From Pelagibacterales bacterium SAG-MED28 (GTDB lineage: Bacteria; Pseudomonadota; Alphaproteobacteria; Pelagibacterales; Pelagibacteraceae), in NCBI GenBank assembly GCA_014653835.1, contig JACWDY010000004.1:1-64000 (forward strand): a stretch of DNA of 64,000 bases. Direction: 5' to 3'. Positions 10,192 to 17,429 of this stretch are shown here, piece after piece. The number at the start of each line of letters is the position of its first letter. The stretch's first letter is position 1. Under the pieces are notes generated by a model, which had not been told where the DNA came from, did not search any database, and worked only from the letters and a program-made list of their open reading frames with translations. Both the position numbers and the translations under genes were made by a program.

Positions 10192-10252
10192 ACTAATTCC
10201 AATTTACCAACTTGTGGTTAAATTGTCATTCCTTTATTGTCGCATAATTATT

Positions 10253-10336
10253 GCGGTCGTGCTGAAATTGGTAGACAGGCACGCTTGAGGGGCGTGTGGG
10301 TTTCCCGTGAGAGTTCGAGTCTCTCCGACCGCACCA
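10253..10336 (+). tRNA. tRNA-Leu (anticodon GAG)
   Basis: Complete 84-base class II tRNA with an encoded CCA. The acceptor stem is GCGGTCG (10253-10259) with CGACCGC (10326-10332), discriminator A, then CCA 10334-10336. The anticodon stem CACGC/GCGTG (10280-10284/10292-10296) encloses loop TTGAGGG with anticodon GAG at 10287-10289. A short variable arm (GGG TTT CCC) and the T arm GAGAG-TTCGAGT-CTCTC follow. It reads CUC and, by wobble, CUU leucine codons. It lies alone between divergent nadA and the 10404 gene. Confidence 0.97.
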
Positions 10337-10368
10337 TTACTAGGGTATTTTTACATAATTTCTATATT

Positions 10369-10397
10369 TTGGACTTCACTGATAAAAAGTATTAACT
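10369..10397 (+). promoter_or_regulatory. predicted sigma70-type promoter for the hydratase gene
   Basis: TTGGAC (10369-10374), a 17-base spacer, then TTAACT (10392-10397). Only six bases (AGTTTT) separate the -10 from the ATG at 10404. Transcription would therefore start at or next to the A of the start codon, giving a leaderless mRNA. The same layout precedes the next gene. Confidence 0.5.
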
Positions 10398-10403
10398 AGT
10401 TTT

Positions 10404-11186
10404 ATGTCTCAACTAACAAGAAAAGAAATAGATTTATTTTCTAAAAAAATATTAGAAGATTATGATGCAAATAATCCAAGTACAATTTTTAAAGATAAGA
10501 TGAAAATTAATAACTCGGATGCTTTAATAATACAATCAACAGTTACCAAATTAAGAGAAAAAAGAGGTGAAGAGATAATAGGATTTAAAATAGGATGTGT
10601 ATTAAAAGAAACTCAAAAAAAAATGGGTTTTACCCAACCAGCTTGGGGCACTCTTTGGAAAAAAGAACTTTATCAAAATGGAGTTGTGTTAAATAAAAAA
10701 AATTATTCAAACCCAGCAATGGAAGCGGAATTTGGAATTACATTAAATCGAAATATAGATCCTAAATTAGTAACTCCAGAATATATATTTAAATCAATTG
10801 AATCTATATATCCTCTAATAGAAATTCATAACCTTGTATTTCACGGAGAGGCTCCTCATGGTTCTGAGCTTTTGGCAAATAATGCAATTCATGCCGGTAT
10901 TGTTTTGGGCCCAGAAAATAAATTACCTAAAAGTGATCAAGTAACAGATTTAAAATTACTTTATGATAAAAAAATAGTTGATGCATGGGAGAATAAGATA
11001 TGGCCCAAAGATATTTTATCTGAAATAGAATGGTTAGTAAAAGAACAATCTAAAATTAATAATATATTAAAAAAAGGTAATTTAATTTTGACAGGAGCAT
11101 ATGGATTTCCTGTTCCAATAAATGAAAAAAAATTAATTGAAGTTACCTCATCTGCATTTGGTAACGCACGAGCAAATTTTATTTAA
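10404..11186 (+). CDS. 2-keto-4-pentenoate hydratase / 4-oxalocrotonate decarboxylase family protein
   Basis: A 260-residue member of the MhpD/XylJ/HpaH hydratase-decarboxylase branch of the fumarylacetoacetase-like fold. These enzymes hydrate 2-hydroxy-dienoates or decarboxylate oxalocrotonate in aromatic meta-cleavage pathways. GFKIGCVLKETQKKMGFTQP near residues 60-79 is the conserved N-terminal segment. Glu107 and Glu109 (in PAMEAEFGI) and Glu140 (PLIEIHN) are in place as the divalent-metal ligands. No other meta-cleavage gene lies nearby, so the substrate is open. It is divergent from nadA. No ribosome binding site is visible, in keeping with the leaderless promoter. Confidence 0.82.
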   Translation: MSQLTRKEIDLFSKKILEDYDANNPSTIFKDKMKINNSDALIIQSTVTKLREKRGEEIIGFKIGCVLKETQKKMGFTQPAWGTLWKKELYQNGVVLNKKNYSNPAMEAEFGITLNRNIDPKLVTPEYIFKSIESIYPLIEIHNLVFHGEAPHGSELLANNAIHAGIVLGPENKLPKSDQVTDLKLLYDKKIVDAWENKIWPKDILSEIEWLVKEQSKINNILKKGNLILTGAYGFPVPINEKKLIEVTSSAFGNARANFI

Positions 11187-11215
11187 AATACCAGGTAATA
11201 TGTGTTTATTGTGAT

Positions 11216-11244
11216 TTGACTTAAGTCTTTAAATAAACTCTAAT
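11216..11244 (+). promoter_or_regulatory. predicted sigma70-type promoter with a palindrome over the -35, for the CBS-pair gene
   Basis: TTGACT (11216-11221), a 17-base spacer, then TCTAAT (11239-11244), followed by AGTTTT and the ATG at 11251. The predicted start of transcription is at the ATG, so the mRNA would be leaderless. A perfect 10-base palindrome, GACTTAAGTC (11218-11227), covers most of the -35 hexamer and could be an operator. Confidence 0.55.
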
Positions 11245-11250
11245 AGTTTT

Positions 11251-11679
11251 ATGCCTGGTAAACTTGTAAGCAGGATGTCAGAAAGAGAGTGTCATACTCT
11301 TAGTGAAACAGATACAATTAAAATAGCTAGCCAAGTTCTAAGTGAAAAAAAAATAGGTTGCATGCCTGTTCTTGACAAAAATAAAAATGTAATTGGTATT
11401 ATATCTGAGAGAGATCTTTCTCAATTTATTTATAAAGAGCGATTTAATCTAAGCATCTCAATCTCTCAAATTATGTCAAAAAATCTTGTAACTTGTGATT
11501 TGAATACATCAGTTACAGAATTGATGGATGAAATGACAGAAAAAAAGATTAGACATATCTTAATAATGGAAGATAAAAAACTATTAGGCATTGTATCAAT
11601 AGGAGATGTAGTGAATCATCTAATAGCCAAAATTAAAGAAGAGAATAAAAATTTGAAAGATTACATAAATAGTTACTAA
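11251..11679 (+). CDS. CBS-domain-pair (Bateman module) protein
   Basis: A 142-residue protein made almost entirely of two CBS domains. The first covers about residues 9-65 (GCMPVLDKNKNVIGIISERDLSQ) and the second about 75-130 (MSKNLVTCDLNTSVTELMDEM, then LLGIVSIGDVVNHLI). Stand-alone CBS pairs bind adenosyl nucleotides and usually regulate a partner. The partner here is unknown. The only other gene in the window with a link to CBS domains is guaB, which has lost its own CBS insert, and that connection is speculative. A 39-codon membrane ORF begins 1 base after the stop. Confidence 0.88.
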   Translation: MPGKLVSRMSERECHTLSETDTIKIASQVLSEKKIGCMPVLDKNKNVIGIISERDLSQFIYKERFNLSISISQIMSKNLVTCDLNTSVTELMDEMTEKKIRHILIMEDKKLLGIVSIGDVVNHLIAKIKEENKNLKDYINSY

Positions 11680-11680
11680 A

Positions 11681-11800
11681 ATGATTGAATACTTAAAAAA
11701 AAATAAAAGAATTTTACTTATAATTTTAGTGATAGCTTTTATTGAATTAAGTGGCCACGGAATCCTAGCGTCATTATCAAGATTGATGAGAACACTTTAA
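11681..11800 (+). CDS. small hydrophobic protein, 39 residues
   Basis: An open frame from ATG 11681 to TAA 11798-11800. It begins MIEYLKKNKR, has one hydrophobic segment (ILLIILVIAFIEL, about residues 11-23), then a short tail ending SRLMRTL. A basic N-terminus followed by one membrane helix suggests a small single-pass inner-membrane protein. It starts 1 base after the CBS-pair stop, as operon partners do here. It also ends with the 4-base TTAA stop overlap (11797-11800) against ygfZ that most convergent pairs in this window share. I recognise no family. The context supports it but conservation is untested. Confidence 0.55.
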   Translation: MIEYLKKNKRILLIILVIAFIELSGHGILASLSRLMRTL

Positions 11801-12666
11801 ACTTTACACTTCTTGCCATTTACAGTTAAATCTTGATCCTTGAATTCTTGAAAGTCTGGATCGTACATTTTTATTAAAGCAAAAGGATAAGGTTTATCAA
11901 TTAAAACTTTACCAATTTTTGAATTTTTAAAAAATATTTCATCGTTCAACTTTAATTGTTGATCAGTTTTAATTGGCATTAGTTTTCTTCTAAGCTTATT
12001 TTTCAACTTCATTCTTGCTGTATTTTCTTGTCCAATATAACAACCTTTTTTAAAGTCTATAGCATTTAAAGCTTCGAAATTTGCTTCTAAACCAAACAGT
12101 TGATCTTTTAAAAATTCTAAACCTTTTTCAGGTATACCTAGCTTATAAGCTTTGGCAAAATAATTATCCTCATCAATTATATTTAAGCTTAACTTTTTTA
12201 TTGTTAAATAAAGTTTTTCCAATGGAGACAAAATTCTAGCACCTAATTCATTATCTCTAGGATCAATGAAGAAAGGGCAATCTCGATAGGTTATTGTACT
12301 TGAAGTATTATTAACTTCTTTTTGAATTTCTCCAAACTTATCTTTATTTGTAATACCCACAACATAATTTGATGAAATATTTTCTAATTCTACTTTTGAT
12401 CTCAATTTATACTTTTTAAGGTTGTTTATAATCTCAACTACAAATGCTTCTTCACAATCTAAAAAGTAGCCTTTATCTGATTTAACAATAAAAAATTCAT
12501 AAAGATATTTTCCTTGAGGCGTTAGCAAAGCAGAAAAAATAGAATTTTCGGTAGTTACTTTATATATGTCATTAGTAATAATATTTTGAAGAAATTCAAT
12601 TGTGTCGTCCCCAAAAATAGAAATTAATCCTCTATTTTTCAATATTATGATTTGATCTTTCTCCAT
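11797..12666 (-). CDS. ygfZ: folate-binding YgfZ/GcvT-like protein (Fe-S cluster assembly, tRNA modification)
   Basis: A 289-residue paralogue of the glycine-cleavage T protein. YgfZ/IBA57 proteins bind tetrahydrofolate and help maintain enzymes with [4Fe-4S] clusters, including the tRNA methylthiotransferase MiaB. The diagnostic K-G-C-Y-x-G-Q-E motif is present as KKGCYIGQENTARMK near residues 204-218, with the conserved cysteine. The N-terminal block (RGLISIFGDDTIEFLQNIIT) and FSALLTPQGKYLYEFFI also match. It is divergent from pyrC, with a 35-base gap shared by both promoters. Confidence 0.88.
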   Translation of the reverse strand: MEKDQIIILKNRGLISIFGDDTIEFLQNIITNDIYKVTTENSIFSALLTPQGKYLYEFFIVKSDKGYFLDCEEAFVVEIINNLKKYKLRSKVELENISSNYVVGITNKDKFGEIQKEVNNTSSTITYRDCPFFIDPRDNELGARILSPLEKLYLTIKKLSLNIIDEDNYFAKAYKLGIPEKGLEFLKDQLFGLEANFEALNAIDFKKGCYIGQENTARMKLKNKLRRKLMPIKTDQQLKLNDEIFFKNSKIGKVLIDKPYPFALIKMYDPDFQEFKDQDLTVNGKKCKV

Positions 12667-12701
12667 ATTTGATAATTATATTGTATAATAATTAAATAAT
12701 C

Positions 12702-14015
12702 ATGTCTGATAATTTTAGTCTCATAATTAAAAACGGCTCTTGCTATATTGACGGCAAACTTACCAAAACAGATATAGGATTATCAGGTAATAAAATCAAA
12801 AAAATTGGACAAATAGAATTAAACAGCGCTAAAGTTTATGATGCCACAGATAAAGTTGTTTTACCCGGTATTATAGATACACAGGTTCATTTTAGAGAAC
12901 CGGGCTCTACAGATGCTGAAGACCTAGAGAGTGGAAGCAGGGCAGCCGTATTAGGCGGTGTTACGTCTTTATTCGAAATGCCTAACACCAATCCCCCAAC
13001 TTCTAATTTAGTTGAGTTTGATAAAAAATTACAAGCAGCGAAAAATAGAATGCATAGTAATTATGCTTTTTACTTTGGCGCTACACCTGATAATACAGAT
13101 CAGCTTGCAAAATTAAAAGATGTAGAGGGTTGTTGTGGCGTAAAATTATTTGCGGGTTCTTCTACGGGAAATTTATTAGTAGATAAGGAAGCAGATATTG
13201 AAAAAGTGATATCCAGTAGCGACAGAATCGTCTCAATTCATTCTGAAGACGAAGATATCATTAAGTTAAGAAAAAAATTTATTAAGAAAGGTGATGTCCA
13301 CTCGCATCCAGAGTGGAGAAATGTTGAATGCGCAATGTCTTCTACACGAAGAGTAGTTAAAATTGCAGAGAGATATAATAAAAAAATACATGTCTTGCAT
13401 ATAACCACAAAAGAAGAAGTTGATTTTTTAGCTATGCATAAAAAAAATGTTACTTTTGAAACCACACCTCAACATTTAACTCTTTATGCGCCAGACTGTT
13501 ATGAAAAACTTGGATCATATGCTCAAATGAATCCACCTTTAAGAACTAAAGAGCATTATGATCGTTTATGGGTGGCAATTAAAAATAATGTAGTTGACGT
13601 ATTAGGATCAGATCATGCTCCTCATCTTAAAGAAAATAAAGATAAAGAATATCCTAATAGTCCATCAGGAATGCCTGGGGTTCAAACTATTTTTCCGGTT
13701 ATGCTTAATCATGTGAATGATGGGAAACTTACACTTCAGCAGTTAATTAATCTGATGTGTGAAAATCCATGCAAAATTTTTGGAATTAAAAAAAAAGGCT
13801 TTATCAAAGAGGGTTTTGACGCCGATTTAACAATTGCAGATATGAATAAAGAGGTGATAATTAAAAACGAAATGATTGCAAGTAAATGTGGTTGGACACC
13901 TTTTAATAATTATAAAGTTAAAGGATTTCCTGTAGGTACAATTGTAAATGGAAATCTGGTTATGTCTGATGGAAAAGTTATAATCGAGTCTAAAGGAACA
14001 CCATTAAAGTTTTAA
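12702..14015 (+). CDS. pyrC: dihydroorotase
   Basis: Cyclises carbamoyl-aspartate to dihydroorotate in pyrimidine synthesis. It is an amidohydrolase-fold protein of 437 residues. Typical blocks are GSRAAVLGGVTSLFEMPNTNP near residues 83-103, the carbamylated-lysine region (CCGVKLFAGSSTGN), a histidine pair in HSEDED and HVLHITT, QMNPPLR, and GSDHAPH with the catalytic aspartate. The first metal motif, normally H-x-H, reads Q61-V-H63 (DTQVHFREPG). From memory this Q-x-H variant is a feature of the alphaproteobacterial subfamily, not a lesion. The 3' end overlaps prpE by 12 bases. Confidence 0.9.
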   Translation: MSDNFSLIIKNGSCYIDGKLTKTDIGLSGNKIKKIGQIELNSAKVYDATDKVVLPGIIDTQVHFREPGSTDAEDLESGSRAAVLGGVTSLFEMPNTNPPTSNLVEFDKKLQAAKNRMHSNYAFYFGATPDNTDQLAKLKDVEGCCGVKLFAGSSTGNLLVDKEADIEKVISSSDRIVSIHSEDEDIIKLRKKFIKKGDVHSHPEWRNVECAMSSTRRVVKIAERYNKKIHVLHITTKEEVDFLAMHKKNVTFETTPQHLTLYAPDCYEKLGSYAQMNPPLRTKEHYDRLWVAIKNNVVDVLGSDHAPHLKENKDKEYPNSPSGMPGVQTIFPVMLNHVNDGKLTLQQLINLMCENPCKIFGIKKKGFIKEGFDADLTIADMNKEVIIKNEMIASKCGWTPFNNYKVKGFPVGTIVNGNLVMSDGKVIIESKGTPLKF

Positions 14016-15902
14016 TATATTATTCTCAATTAAATCAGCTTTTATCTCATCTAAAATTGCAGGATCGTCTATGGTAGCTGGCATTTTGTAAGGCTCATTG
14101 TCAGCTATTTTTCTAACAGTTCCTCTTAATACTTTTCCAGATCTTGTTTTAGGCAATCTCTTAACGACGATCCCAATTTTAAAAGCTGCAACTGGGCCAA
14201 CTTTTTCTCTTACCATTTTTACACATTCATCTATGATATCTTTTTTGCCTTTTGTAACTCCCGCTTTCAAAGCAAGTAAACCAATTGGAAGCTGGCCTTT
14301 TAATTTATCAGCAATACCAATTACTGCACACTCTGCTACATCTTTATGCTCAGCTAGAACTTCTTCGATTGCTCCAGTTGATAATCTATGTCCTGCAACA
14401 TTTATGATGTCGTCAGTTCTAGACATGATCCAAACATAACCATCTTCATCGATATGTCCTGCATCATAAGTTAGATAATACCCAGGGTAAGTAGACATGT
14501 AATTTTCTTTATATCTTTTATCTGCGCCCCAAAGAGTTGGAAAAGTTCCAGGAGGTAAAGGAAGTTTAACAACAATATCCCCCATTTTACCAGGGCCAAC
14601 TTCTTTACCATCAGAATTTAAAACTTTTAAATCATAACCAGGTACGGGTTTAAAAGCTGAACCATACTTTACTGGAAAAGACTCTATACCTGTGCAGTCA
14701 GATGTTATTGCCCAGCTGGTTTCAGTTTGCCACCAATGATCTATTACAGGTGAGTTAGATAATTTTTCAAACCATTTAATGGTATCAGGGTCAGCTCGTT
14801 CACCTGCTAAAAATAGTTTATCAAATTTACTTAAATCATATTTTTTAAAGAATTCACCATTTGGATCTTCTTTTTTTATGGCTCTAATTGCTGTTGGAGC
14901 TGTGAAAAGAGATTTAACTTTATGTTCTGATATCACTCTCCAAAAAACTCCAGCATCAGGAGTTCCAACTGGTTTACCCTCAAATAAAACTGTTGTGCAT
15001 CCGTAAAAAAGTGGAGCATAGACAATATAAGAGTGACCAACGATCCATCCAATATCACTTGCAGACCACCAAACATCATCTTGATGAATATTATAAATAT
15101 TTTTCATAGTCCATTTCAGAGCAACTATGTGCCCACCAATATCTCTTACGATTCCTTTTGGTAGACCTGTGGTGCCTGAGGTATAAAGTATGTACGCGTA
15201 ATCATTTGCATTCATTTTTTCACACTCAGTAGGTTTTGCATCTTTGTGTGCGTCATCCCAAGTGATATCCATTTTAGGATCAAGTTCAGCTTTATCTTTT
15301 TCTCTTTGAAAAATTATACATTTACTTGGTTTATGCTTTGCAAGCTCAAGAGCTTTGTTAACTAATGGTTTATAATGAACAGTTCTTCCTGGTTCGTAAC
15401 CACATGAGGCGGTTACTAGAAGTTTTGCTTTTGAGTCATCAATTCTGCTAGCAAGTTCATTTGCGGCAAAGCCACCAAACACTACCGAGTGTACTGCTCC
15501 AATTCTTCCACATGCAAGCATTGTAATTACTGCCTCAGGTATCATAGGCATATAGATAATTACTCTGTCACCTTTATTAACTCCTTGATTTTTTAAAGCT
15601 CCTGCAAATAAAGCGACACGATCTCTTAATTCATTGTATGTGATATTTTTTTTAGCATCGGTAATCGGACTGTCATAAATAATTGCAAGTTTATCACCTC
15701 TGCCGTTATCAATGTGTAAGTCTAATGCATTGTAACAAGTGTTTGTAATACCATCCTCGAACCATTTATAAAAAGGAGGGTTATTTGAATTAAGAATCTT
15801 TGTTGGTTTCTTATACCAAAATATATTTTCTGACACCTCTTTCCAAAATTCTTCTTTTTTATCTATAGATTTTTGATAAATGTCTTTGTATTTTTGATTC
15901 AA
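14004..15902 (-). CDS. prpE: propionyl-CoA synthetase (acetyl-CoA synthetase family)
   Basis: An AMP-forming acyl-CoA synthetase of 632 residues that activates propionate, and probably acetate, to its CoA ester. YILYTSGTTGLPKGIVRD (near 240-257) is the adenylation P-loop. HWWQTETSWAITSD and YLTYDAGHIDEDGYVWIMSRTDD are later core motifs, and KTRSGKVLRG carries the acetylatable catalytic lysine. The segment GGFAANELASRIDDSKAKLLVTASCG is closer to PrpE/ACSS3 than to Acs, which is why I prefer propionate. The start is TTG: AGGAGG lies 6 bases upstream and no ATG fits the family N-terminus. Confidence 0.85.
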   Translation of the reverse strand: MNQKYKDIYQKSIDKKEEFWKEVSENIFWYKKPTKILNSNNPPFYKWFEDGITNTCYNALDLHIDNGRGDKLAIIYDSPITDAKKNITYNELRDRVALFAGALKNQGVNKGDRVIIYMPMIPEAVITMLACGRIGAVHSVVFGGFAANELASRIDDSKAKLLVTASCGYEPGRTVHYKPLVNKALELAKHKPSKCIIFQREKDKAELDPKMDITWDDAHKDAKPTECEKMNANDYAYILYTSGTTGLPKGIVRDIGGHIVALKWTMKNIYNIHQDDVWWSASDIGWIVGHSYIVYAPLFYGCTTVLFEGKPVGTPDAGVFWRVISEHKVKSLFTAPTAIRAIKKEDPNGEFFKKYDLSKFDKLFLAGERADPDTIKWFEKLSNSPVIDHWWQTETSWAITSDCTGIESFPVKYGSAFKPVPGYDLKVLNSDGKEVGPGKMGDIVVKLPLPPGTFPTLWGADKRYKENYMSTYPGYYLTYDAGHIDEDGYVWIMSRTDDIINVAGHRLSTGAIEEVLAEHKDVAECAVIGIADKLKGQLPIGLLALKAGVTKGKKDIIDECVKMVREKVGPVAAFKIGIVVKRLPKTRSGKVLRGTVRKIADNEPYKMPATIDDPAILDEIKADLIENNILKL

Positions 15903-15908
15903 ATCAGT

Positions 15909-15914
15909 CCTCCT
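15909..15914 (-). promoter_or_regulatory. strong ribosome binding site that fixes the TTG start of prpE
   Basis: On the minus strand AGGAGG is followed by six bases and then TTG (15902-15900). Most genes in this window have weak or no Shine-Dalgarno sequences, so this full match is good support for the non-ATG start. Confidence 0.7.
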
Positions 15915-16005
15915 GAAACTCTACTTTTAGGAGAGTATTTCATAAATATCCCCAAAAAAAAATAGAAAAACCAATAAAATTGCGGGTTTTTAATAAAAAA
16001 AACGC

Positions 16006-16034
16006 TTCACTGTAACTTTGTTTTTTACTATGTT
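16006..16034 (+). promoter_or_regulatory. candidate proteorhodopsin promoter
   Basis: TTCACT (16006-16011), a 17-base spacer, then TATGTT (16029-16034). Both hexamers are imperfect. Transcription would begin near 16041 and give a leader of about 88 bases containing the hairpin described next. This is inference from spacing and similarity only. Confidence 0.35.
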
Positions 16035-16037
16035 CCC

Positions 16038-16082
16038 ACCAATTACTCGGTGATGGTTAGATTTACTATTTGTCCGAGTGGT
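16038..16082 (+). promoter_or_regulatory. hairpin in the proteorhodopsin 5' leader
   Basis: ACTCGG (16045-16050) pairs with CCGAGT (16074-16079) around 23 bases. Past a four-base bulge (AATT), ACC (16038-16040) can pair with GGT (16080-16082). The structure ends 33 bases before the Shine-Dalgarno sequence and has no T-run. It could be an mRNA-stabilising structure, a control element or a DNA operator. It matches no riboswitch class I recognise. Confidence 0.35.
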
Positions 16083-16115
16083 TTATATATAAACTAAGAA
16101 GAAAACTAAACAAAC

Positions 16116-16123
16116 GAGGGAGG
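16116..16123 (+). promoter_or_regulatory. strong ribosome binding site of proteorhodopsin
   Basis: GAGGGAGG lies 5 bases before ATG 16129. It is among the best Shine-Dalgarno matches in the window, consistent with a highly translated membrane protein. Confidence 0.75.
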
Positions 16124-16128
16124 TTTTC

Positions 16129-16899
16129 ATGAGTAAATTTAAAACGCTTGCACTAGCAGCCGTAGCCGTATTAGGTTTAACAGGCGCAGCTAATGCAGCA
16201 ACCCCAATGCTTGAGACAGGAGATTTCGTAGGAATATCTTTCTGGCTTGTGTCTATGGGAATGATTGCAACTACAGTATTCTTTTTTGCAGAGAGAAACA
16301 CAGTAGCTGCTTCTTGGAGAACATCTTTAACGGTAGCCGGACTTGTAACTGGTGTTGCATTCGTGCACTACATGTACATGAGAGATGTTTGGGTGACTAC
16401 AGGTGATACACCAACAGTATACAGATATATTGATTGGTTAATCACAGTGCCACTTCAAATGATTGAATTCTATCTAATCTTGGCAGCTGTAAGAAAAGTG
16501 CCAACTTCTATATTCTGGAAGCTATTAATTGGTTCATTAGTAATGTTAATCGGTGGTTACCTAGGTGAAGCTGGTTACATACAACCATTTGTAGGTTTCG
16601 TAATTGGAATGGCTGGATGGATTTACATCTTGTTTGAAATATTCTCAGGTGAAGCGGGACAATTAGCAGCAAAAGCTGGTAATAAGTCAATGACTACTGC
16701 TTTCAGTGCTATGAGAATAATCGTAACAATCGGTTGGGCGATTTATCCTTTAGGATATATTTTCGGTTACCTAACTGGTGGTGTTGATGCAAATGCTTTA
16801 AACATAATTTACAATTTAGCTGACTTTGTTAACAAGATCGCTTTTGGTCTAGTTATCTGGGCAGCAGCAATGCAAAACACAAGATTAGCATCTAGATAA
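16129..16899 (+). CDS. proteorhodopsin, light-driven proton pump (blue-tuned type)
   Basis: A seven-helix retinal protein of 256 residues that pumps protons out of the cell in light. A signal-like N-terminus (to about residue 23, ANAATP) precedes helix A. Numbering runs five ahead of the reference green proteorhodopsin. The retinal Schiff-base lysine is Lys236 (FVNKIAFGLV), the primary acceptor Asp102 and donor Glu113 are present, as are Arg99, His80 and Asp232. The tuning position (105 in the reference) is Gln110 in TVPLQMIEFYL; glutamine there is the established marker of blue absorption. The acceptor/donor carboxylates indicate a proton pump, not a sodium or chloride pump. It has its own leader and terminator and is probably monocistronic. 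Retinal-synthesis genes are not in the window. Confidence 0.97.
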   Translation: MSKFKTLALAAVAVLGLTGAANAATPMLETGDFVGISFWLVSMGMIATTVFFFAERNTVAASWRTSLTVAGLVTGVAFVHYMYMRDVWVTTGDTPTVYRYIDWLITVPLQMIEFYLILAAVRKVPTSIFWKLLIGSLVMLIGGYLGEAGYIQPFVGFVIGMAGWIYILFEIFSGEAGQLAAKAGNKSMTTAFSAMRIIVTIGWAIYPLGYIFGYLTGGVDANALNIIYNLADFVNKIAFGLVIWAAAMQNTRLASR

Positions 16900-16913
16900 T
16901 AGATAAAACTTAT

Positions 16914-16954
16914 AAAAAAAAGGGCGGGTACATTTTGTGTACTTGCCCTTTTTT
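16914..16954 (+). terminator. intrinsic terminator after proteorhodopsin
   Basis: GGGCGGGTACA (16922-16932) pairs with TGTACTTGCCC (16938-16948), 11 pairs with two G-T wobbles around a 5-base loop. It is flanked by an A-run (16914-16921) and a T-run (16949-16954). The symmetric A and T tracts mean it could act in either direction. It is the clearest intrinsic terminator in the window. Confidence 0.88.
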
Positions 16955-16977
16955 GTTAGATACTTATATTAAAATTA

Positions 16978-17109
16978 ATGGAACTCTCAAAACCATATAA
17001 AGGAAAAGGAAAACGTAAAATTAAAAAAATGCCTTTTACAGTCAAAGGCTATATTTTATATTATGCATTCTTTTGGGTAGTTATTATCTCAGTATATTTA
17101 GCATACTAA
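16978..17109 (+). CDS. small single-pass membrane protein, 43 residues, first gene of the ferredoxin operon
   Basis: ATG 16978 to TAA 17107-17109. The protein begins MELSKPYKGKGKRKIKK, a strongly basic stretch of about 17 residues, and continues into a hydrophobic aromatic helix (GYILYYAFFWVVIISVYLAY) to the end. This is a positive-inside, N-in single-span protein. Its last stop base is the A of the ferredoxin ATG (TAATG), so the two genes are translationally coupled. That tight fit and the coherent membrane topology argue that it is real. I recognise no family. Confidence 0.65.
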   Translation: MELSKPYKGKGKRKIKKMPFTVKGYILYYAFFWVVIISVYLAY

Positions 17110-17429
17110 TGCCAAAAATTATTTATCAAGATAATAAAGGAAATTCTAAAACTATTAATGTTGAAAATGGCCTTACAGTAATGGAAGGAGCTATTCAAAA
17201 TGACATACCAGGCATCGACGCTGATTGCGGTGGTTCAATGGCTTGCGCGACTTGCCATGTTTATGTCGAAGAAAAATGGTTAGATAAATTACCTAAGGCG
17301 GAGGAAGCAGAAGTCGATATGATTGATATGGCATTTGAACCTAAAAAAAATAGCAGATTAAGCTGCCAATTAATTGTCTCTGATGAATTAGATGGATTAA
17401 AAGTTACTACACCATCAAAACAATCTTAA
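17109..17429 (+). CDS. fdx: [2Fe-2S] ferredoxin, ISC/adrenodoxin type
   Basis: The start is ATG 17109; the frame is open further upstream, but that part lies inside the 43-residue ORF. The 106-residue protein has the four cluster ligands Cys40, Cys46, Cys49 and Cys86 (C-x5-C-x2-C-x36-C), with the DADCGGSMACATCHVYV block of adrenodoxin-like ferredoxins. It is a soluble one-electron carrier. Its neighbour is a ferredoxin-NADP reductase starting in the overlapping TAATG, so the natural partner is evident. The pair may supply electrons to Fe-S assembly, P450-type or biosynthetic enzymes. Confidence 0.93.
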   Translation: MPKIIYQDNKGNSKTINVENGLTVMEGAIQNDIPGIDADCGGSMACATCHVYVEEKWLDKLPKAEEAEVDMIDMAFEPKKNSRLSCQLIVSDELDGLKVTTPSKQS

